64,000 nucleotides of DNA from PALSA-555 sp963731625 (GTDB lineage Bacteria; Actinomycetota; Acidimicrobiia; IMCC26256; PALSA-555). Of this stretch, positions 60,107-64,000 are shown piece after piece. The DNA lies in contig CAVSWH010000015.1 in assembly GCA_963731625.1 (NCBI GenBank), positions 186,001-250,000 on the forward strand, written 5' to 3'. The first letter of the stretch is position 1, and every line of letters starts with the position of its first letter. Position numbers and translations under genes: made by a program. Below the pieces are notes generated by a model that did no database searches, was not told the origin of the DNA, and saw nothing but the letters and a program-made list of their open reading frames with translations.

Positions 60107-60116
60107 CGCCTACTCA
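60100..60116. promoter_or_regulatory. Palindrome TGAGTA-N5-TACTCA, copy 3
   Basis: Perfect arms around GCGCC (also readable as a 7-bp-arm repeat TGAGTAG/CTACTCA). It overlaps the P450 stop codon and lies 35 bp before the start of the gene at 60152, the same spacing as copy 1 has to its gene. Confidence 0.5.
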
Positions 60117-60151
60117 GGTGCGTCCCCGCCTCGGATGGGTAGCGTGCGGCC

Positions 60152-60781
60152 ATGGGACTCTTCAGCAAGCTCACCGGCGGCGCCGACAAGAAGCTCCTCG
60201 AGACCGGGCTGCCCGGTCGGGGGATCATCACCGACCTCAAGCTCACCGGGACGACCCTGCAGTCCGGGAACGGCCTCGTCCAGCGCACCTGCATCTTCAC
60301 GCTCGAGGTGTCGCTCGACGGGAAGGACCCGTACACCGCGACGTGCAAGCAGCGGTTCCCCGAGGTGCAGATCCCCCAGATCGACGTGGGCAACACGACC
60401 GTCTGCGTGCGGGCGAATCCGGACAATCTGGAGCAGATCGCGATCGACTTCGACAACCCGCCGCCCGTCGTGCACACGGCGGGTCCGGCGGCGGGCCACT
60501 CGGCGGCCGAGATCCTCGCCACCGGCACGCCCGCCCGGGCGGTGATCGTCGAGTCCCAGTCGATCGGGAAGGTGAACCAGGCCGGCGTCGACATCTACGC
60601 CTACCAGCTCACGGTCATGCCCCAAGGCAAGGATCCGTACCAGATCCAGGTCGGGAACCCGACGCCCCCGAAGGCGCTGCCCTTCCTCTTCCCCGGCTCC
60701 AAGGTGCCGGTGAAGATCGGGTCCGACCCCAACGCTGTCGTGATCGACTGGGACGCGGCCGAGGCCGAAGCCAAGCAGTAG
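60152..60781 (+). CDS. Conserved hypothetical protein with two similar beta domains
   Basis: A 209-residue soluble protein. After MGLFSKLTGGADKKLL it has two related halves. Each begins with a Gly-x-Pro-(G/A)-R segment (LPGRGIITDLKLTG and TPARAVIVESQSIG), continues with strands ending (L/Q)x(V)SLDGKDPYTATCKQ or VMPQGKDPYQIQVGN, and then an acidic/polar PG-type end (VRANPDNLEQIAIDFDN; IGSDPNAVVIDWD). It looks like a tandem duplication of a DUF3592/SHOCT-adjacent beta module. Function unknown. Preceded by a candidate operator at 60100. Confidence 0.7.
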   Translation: MGLFSKLTGGADKKLLETGLPGRGIITDLKLTGTTLQSGNGLVQRTCIFTLEVSLDGKDPYTATCKQRFPEVQIPQIDVGNTTVCVRANPDNLEQIAIDFDNPPPVVHTAGPAAGHSAAEILATGTPARAVIVESQSIGKVNQAGVDIYAYQLTVMPQGKDPYQIQVGNPTPPKALPFLFPGSKVPVKIGSDPNAVVIDWDAAEAEAKQ

Positions 60782-60836
60782 CCAGGAAGAAGGAAGGGCC
60801 CAAGCCGGGTCCGCGGCGCCGGGTGTGCCCGGCCCC

Positions 60837-61337
60837 TCAGCGATCGGCGTCGGGGATCGTGGCCGCCTCGCCCGACGCAGACCACGGGAAGTCGATCCAG
60901 CGCGTCGTGCGACGCCACACGTAGTCGCACCGGGCCGCGGAGCGCGGCTTCTCGTACAGCACGGCGGTGCGGACGTCCGCGACGTGGCGCCGGACCTGGT
61001 CGGCGACGAGCAGGAGCGTCTCCCCGGTGTCGGCGACGTCGTCCACGACAAGCACCCGGGCGTTCGTGAGGTCGACCAGGTTCAGCGCCGGCGGCAGGAT
61101 GACCGGCACCTCGAGGCGCTCGTCGACGTCGGTGTAGTACTCGACGTTGATCACACAGCAGTTCTTGACGGCGAGGGCGTACGCCACGGCGCCGGCCGGC
61201 GCGAGCCCGCCCCGCGCGATGGCCAGGACGATGGACGGCACGAAGCCGTCGTCGCGCACGAGGCGAGCGAGCTCGAGCGCACCGGCGCCGAACGCCGCCC
61301 AGGTCAGGATCTCGTGATCGGTGGTCGCCGACGCCAC
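60837..61337 (-). CDS. Phosphoribosyltransferase, hypoxanthine/xanthine type
   Basis: A 166-residue type I PRTase. The PRPP loop is VLVVDDVADTGETL, at about residues 97-110. The upstream segment GFVPSIVLAIARGGLAPAGAVAYALAVKNCCVINVEYYTD contains the PPi-loop equivalent RGGL. The C-terminus WRRTTRWIDFPWS is the usual hood end. The start GTG is chosen because AAGGAG lies 5 bp upstream; an earlier GTG adds five residues. It likely salvages a purine base with PRPP, as HGPRT/XPRT-like proteins do. Confidence 0.85.
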   Translation of the reverse strand: MASATTDHEILTWAAFGAGALELARLVRDDGFVPSIVLAIARGGLAPAGAVAYALAVKNCCVINVEYYTDVDERLEVPVILPPALNLVDLTNARVLVVDDVADTGETLLLVADQVRRHVADVRTAVLYEKPRSAARCDYVWRRTTRWIDFPWSASGEAATIPDADR

Positions 61338-61472
61338 GCCGCTCCTTATCACGCCGGGCGAATGCGGTCGATCGCCTCACTTGTCCGAAATCGCCCCCCG
61401 TTGCGCACCTTGGTACGAGGTGGCGGACTCAGGCCATAGCGATTGGTCGCCGATGCCCTTAGCGTGCAGACC

Positions 61473-61979
61473 GTGCCGGGCCGCCTCACCGCCGCGTCGA
61501 AGCGCGGTCGCCTCGCCGCTGTGGCGGTGGTCGTCGCGCTCGCCGCGTCGGCGTGCCTGACCGCGCCGGGTGGTCTCGTCAACGGGTTCCTCCCCGCGAG
61601 TGACCTGCAGACGATCAACGCGAACTGCCAGATCTGGATCCCGGCTGCGCCCAGCCTCGTCAACATGATCGCGGCCGCCAAGAGCCAAGGCGTCGAGCTC
61701 ACCCCCGAGAGCTGCTACCGCACCTACGCCCAACAGGTCGCCGAGCGCCAGTACTGGTGCAGCCTCGGGCTCTGCCAGTTCGCCGCCGTGCCCGGGACGA
61801 GCGTGCACGGCTGGGGCAAGGCGGTCGACTTCGCCGATCAGAACGGTGAGCTGACGTTCAGCTCGATCAGCTATGCCTGGCTGAAGGGCAACGCGGCCAC
61901 CTACTGCTTTGTGCATCCGGCGTGGGCCGAGCCGGGCGGCTCGGCGCCCGAGCCCTGGCACTGGGAATGGGTCTGCTGA
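61473..61979 (+). CDS. M15-family D-Ala-D-Ala carboxypeptidase-like lipoprotein
   Basis: A 168-residue protein. Start uncertain (GTG 61473; GTG 61464 and TTG 61443 also possible). The hydrophobic run VAVVVALAASAC ends in a lipobox, so Cys is probably lipidated. The mature domain has ESCYRTYAQQ, GTSVHGWGKAVDF (SxHxxGxAxD, zinc His and Asp) and PEPWHWEW (ExWH, zinc His), the signature of VanY/M15 peptidases. It would trim peptidoglycan cross-bridges at the cell surface. Several Cys pairs suggest disulfides. Confidence 0.85.
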   Translation: MPGRLTAASKRGRLAAVAVVVALAASACLTAPGGLVNGFLPASDLQTINANCQIWIPAAPSLVNMIAAAKSQGVELTPESCYRTYAQQVAERQYWCSLGLCQFAAVPGTSVHGWGKAVDFADQNGELTFSSISYAWLKGNAATYCFVHPAWAEPGGSAPEPWHWEWVC

Positions 61980-62051
61980 CCGCACGGCGACGCACGACAC
62001 CTCAGCGTCATGGTCGTGGCCTCGGGGGCGCCTCGGGTGGGCTGCCGGGAG

Positions 62052-62879
62052 TCAGCCGTTGACGCTGGAGGTCGGCAGCTGCGCGAGCCGCGACGCGAAG
62101 ACGTTCACGATGTTGGGGATGCTCGTCTGCCCACCGATCGCGGGTTGCGGCGCGGTCGGGTCGGAGAAGTAGACGCCCATCAGCGCCTTGCCGCGGCGCA
62201 GGTAGGTCGCGATCGACGGTGACGAGCGGCCTTGCGAGTCGGTCGTCGTGAAGCTGAAGGCGAGCCGGTCGACTCCTGCGGGGGACGCCGGCCAGTGCGT
62301 GTCGGGCGGCGCGTCGAAGTGTGTCGTCACGGTCGGCTCGCCGACGGGGCTCGCCACCGGTGACTGCGGGCACTTCGCCGCGACGCTCTTCAGCTCGGCG
62401 AACGCCTGGGCCGACTCGGCGGGCGTCCCGTAGAGGACCGCCTCGGTGCTCACGACGCTGGTGCCGCTGGTGTCCTGGACGATGTCCTGGAGGCGGGCGG
62501 TGCGCTGCGACTCGGTCGCGTAGCTCCCGTTGCAGAGGTCCAAGGTGGGCTGGCTGGTCTGGTCGCCGCTCGGCAGCAGGACGACGTTCAGGGTCGGACC
62601 GACGTCGCTCTGCTGCACGATGAGGCGACTGAGCACCGACGTGTCGGTGCTCGGCGGGGCGAGGGCCGCCGTCGTCGGCGTCGTCGCCGGCTTGGTCGCG
62701 GCGCTCGAGGACCGGTCGCCGATCGCCCAGCGCCCGATCACGATCCCGCCACCGAACACGACGGCTAGCGCGACGACCACGACGAGCCACCGCGGGACCA
62801 CGACGCCGCTTTTCGGCGGGTCACCGAAGGGTGACGCGGGCGTCGATCCCAGGTCGGTGGACGGCGGGAACTCGCTCAT
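62052..62879 (-). CDS. Single-pass membrane protein with extracellular domain
   Basis: A 275-residue protein. A Pro/Ser-rich cytoplasmic N-terminus is followed by one helix, WLVVVVALAVVFGGGIVIG, then a Ser/Thr/Pro stalk and an extracellular domain (LIVQQSDVGPTLNVVLLPSG, LDLCNGSYATE, AKCPQ) with two Cys likely disulfide-bonded. The layout resembles actinobacterial sensor/PknH-extracellular-like domains, but I see no decisive motif. It lies 16 bp upstream of, and on the same strand as, the HtrA-type gene, consistent with one transcript. Confidence 0.65.
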   Translation of the reverse strand: MSEFPPSTDLGSTPASPFGDPPKSGVVVPRWLVVVVALAVVFGGGIVIGRWAIGDRSSSAATKPATTPTTAALAPPSTDTSVLSRLIVQQSDVGPTLNVVLLPSGDQTSQPTLDLCNGSYATESQRTARLQDIVQDTSGTSVVSTEAVLYGTPAESAQAFAELKSVAAKCPQSPVASPVGEPTVTTHFDAPPDTHWPASPAGVDRLAFSFTTTDSQGRSSPSIATYLRRGKALMGVYFSDPTAPQPAIGGQTSIPNIVNVFASRLAQLPTSSVNG

Positions 62880-62895
62880 GGGACGACGCCGTCGG

Positions 62896-64000
62896 TCATG
62901 CGGGCGGCCCGGCGATGAGGGTCACGGTCGCGCTGTGCTGCTGCCCGTTGCGGACCCAGCCGACCGTCGCCTGGGCACCGGGCTGCAGTGGCGCGATGGC
63001 GTTTGTGAGGTCGGTGCCGTTGGCGATCTTCGCCCCGTTGAACGAGGTGATGAGGTCACCGCCCGTGATTCCGGCCGACGCCGCCGGCGTGTTGGGCTCG
63101 ACGCGGCTCACCGGCGCGCCGCTCCCGGCGTTGGTGGCGTTCGTCGTGAGCTCCACGCCGAGCAGCGCCCGCGAGCCGAGGTGCACGCTCGGGGCCGTCT
63201 GGCCGGCGGCGATCTCGTGGGCGATCGTCAGCGCGGTGTCGATCGGGATGGCGAACCCGGCGCCGGTGTTCGTCGCCTGCTGGAGCCCGCCGCCGTTCGT
63301 CGTCGCGGCGGTATCCATCCCGATCACCTGCCCGCTCGGGTTGACCATCGGCCCGCCCGAGTCGCCGGGCTGGATCTGCGCGTTGGTCTGGATCATCCCG
63401 TGCAGCGTCTCGGGGTTCTGGCCGTTGTCGGTGGCGGTGACCGTCTGGTTCACCGCCGCGACGACACCGCCCGTCGCCGTCGGGGTCCCACCCTGGCCGA
63501 GCGCGTTCCCGATGGCGACGATGGGTTGGCCGATGAGCAGGGGACCTGGCTTGGCCGGCGTGATCGTCGGCAGGCCCGACGCGCCCTTCAGCTGGATGAC
63601 GGCGACGTCGTTCGTCGCGTCGTAGCCGACGACGCTCGCCGAGTAGCTCTTCCCCGTCGTGACGGAGCGCACGGTGATCGACGTCTCGTCGGCGATGACG
63701 TGGTTGTTCGTCAGCACCTGCCCGTTCGGCGTGAGCACCATCCCGGTGCCGGCCGCCGCGTTGCCGCCCGACAGGCTCGTGTTGATGTCCACGACACCCG
63801 GGTTGACGCCGTTCGCGATCGCGGCGACGTCGAGCGTCGAGGTGCCCGGCGCCGGTGGTGGTGGCGTCGTCGCGCCGGTCGTCGCAGGCGTCGCCTGGGC
63901 GCTCGCCGACGCGGTGGGTCGCAGCGCGGCCCCCACGCCGATCCCACCGCCGAGGGCCAGCACGACCACCAGCACGCCGACGATCACCCGCGCCGCGCCG
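62896..64000 (-). CDS. HtrA/DegP-type serine protease with PDZ domain (5' end beyond the window)
   Basis: The frame is open to the window edge; 363 residues are seen from an internal GTG at 63987, and earlier residues probably lie outside. A transmembrane helix, VIVGVLVVVLALGGGIGVGAAL, is followed by a Thr/Pro linker and a chymotrypsin-fold protease: TNNHVI (catalytic His), NDVAVIQL (Asp) and IQPGDSGGPMV (Ser in GDSGG). A C-terminal PDZ domain follows, with GAPVSRVEPNTPAASAGITGGDLITSFNG. It is a membrane-anchored extracytoplasmic quality-control protease. Followed 16 bp later by the membrane protein at 62879. Confidence 0.9.
   Translation of the reverse strand, partial: GAARVIVGVLVVVLALGGGIGVGAALRPTASASAQATPATTGATTPPPPAPGTSTLDVAAIANGVNPGVVDINTSLSGGNAAAGTGMVLTPNGQVLTNNHVIADETSITVRSVTTGKSYSASVVGYDATNDVAVIQLKGASGLPTITPAKPGPLLIGQPIVAIGNALGQGGTPTATGGVVAAVNQTVTATDNGQNPETLHGMIQTNAQIQPGDSGGPMVNPSGQVIGMDTAATTNGGGLQQATNTGAGFAIPIDTALTIAHEIAAGQTAPSVHLGSRALLGVELTTNATNAGSGAPVSRVEPNTPAASAGITGGDLITSFNGAKIANGTDLTNAIAPLQPGAQATVGWVRNGQQHSATVTLIAGPPA

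Overview
The window is very GC-rich, uses many GTG starts, is densely packed, and encodes a mycothiol-type formaldehyde dehydrogenase (49445-50533). It also carries cyclase/AAA fusion regulators, DUF2510 and DUF664 proteins, and many short-chain dehydrogenases and acyl-CoA dehydrogenases. Together these point to an actinobacterial chromosome, possibly an Acidimicrobiia-like lineage; that placement is inference. No rRNA, tRNA, CRISPR array, complete insertion sequence or integrase gene was recognised.

Left part (1-24 kb), accessory in character. A truncated serine hydrolase is followed by an APC permease and a large cyclase/ATPase/TPR regulator. Next comes the most unusual locus, 6.5-9.9 kb. 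It holds a Tat-signal protein with 24 His-Xaa-Asp repeats, a radical SAM/SPASM enzyme that ends in three HGD repeats of the same kind, and a protein joining a DUF483-like domain to a methyltransferase. The layout is that of a ribosomally made, post-translationally modified peptide or protein (RiPP-like) system. Then follow a secreted protein, an epimerase, a second cyclase/NB-ARC regulator, a flavin oxidoreductase, a glycine-rich secreted protein, a methyltransferase, a cupin, small proteins, and an MFS exporter fused to a TetR-like domain. A 23-bp repeat occurs at 927, 1247 and 12746.

Middle part (24-36 kb), catabolic. A divergent SDR faces a five-gene operon whose members overlap by 4-11 bp: acyl-CoA dehydrogenase, APH-fold kinase, quinone-oxidoreductase-like MDR, TetR and SDR. 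The kinase plus dehydrogenase pair matches ACAD10/ACAD11-like metabolism of 4-hydroxyacyl-CoAs. A palindrome lies in the divergent promoter. A frameshifted ABC substrate-binding protein, TetR, VOC and AraC genes, a DHFR-like reductase and an MDR follow.

Right part (36-64 kb). A membrane glycosyltransferase-like protein and an ECF sigma factor (with an antisense-overlapping STAS-like gene) come first. They are followed by an amidohydrolase, methylmalonate-semialdehyde dehydrogenase and an alpha/beta hydrolase. Next is an operon of SDR, a QueA-like protein and a SufR-like regulator behind an inverted repeat, and then a MarR gene with its own inverted repeat. Then come a biotinyl/carboxyltransferase fusion, the mycothiol formaldehyde dehydrogenase, an SDR/CMD pair, another acyl-CoA dehydrogenase, a Gfo/Idh/MocA oxidoreductase, a P450, a phosphoribosyltransferase, an M15 peptidase and an HtrA-type protease running off the end.

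Five genes carry apparent single frameshifts, two of them at short duplications. They may be recent pseudogenes or consensus errors. A palindrome TGAGTA-N5-TACTCA occurs three times, twice exactly 35 bp before a start codon. All calls come from reading the sequence and from family knowledge; no database search was run.
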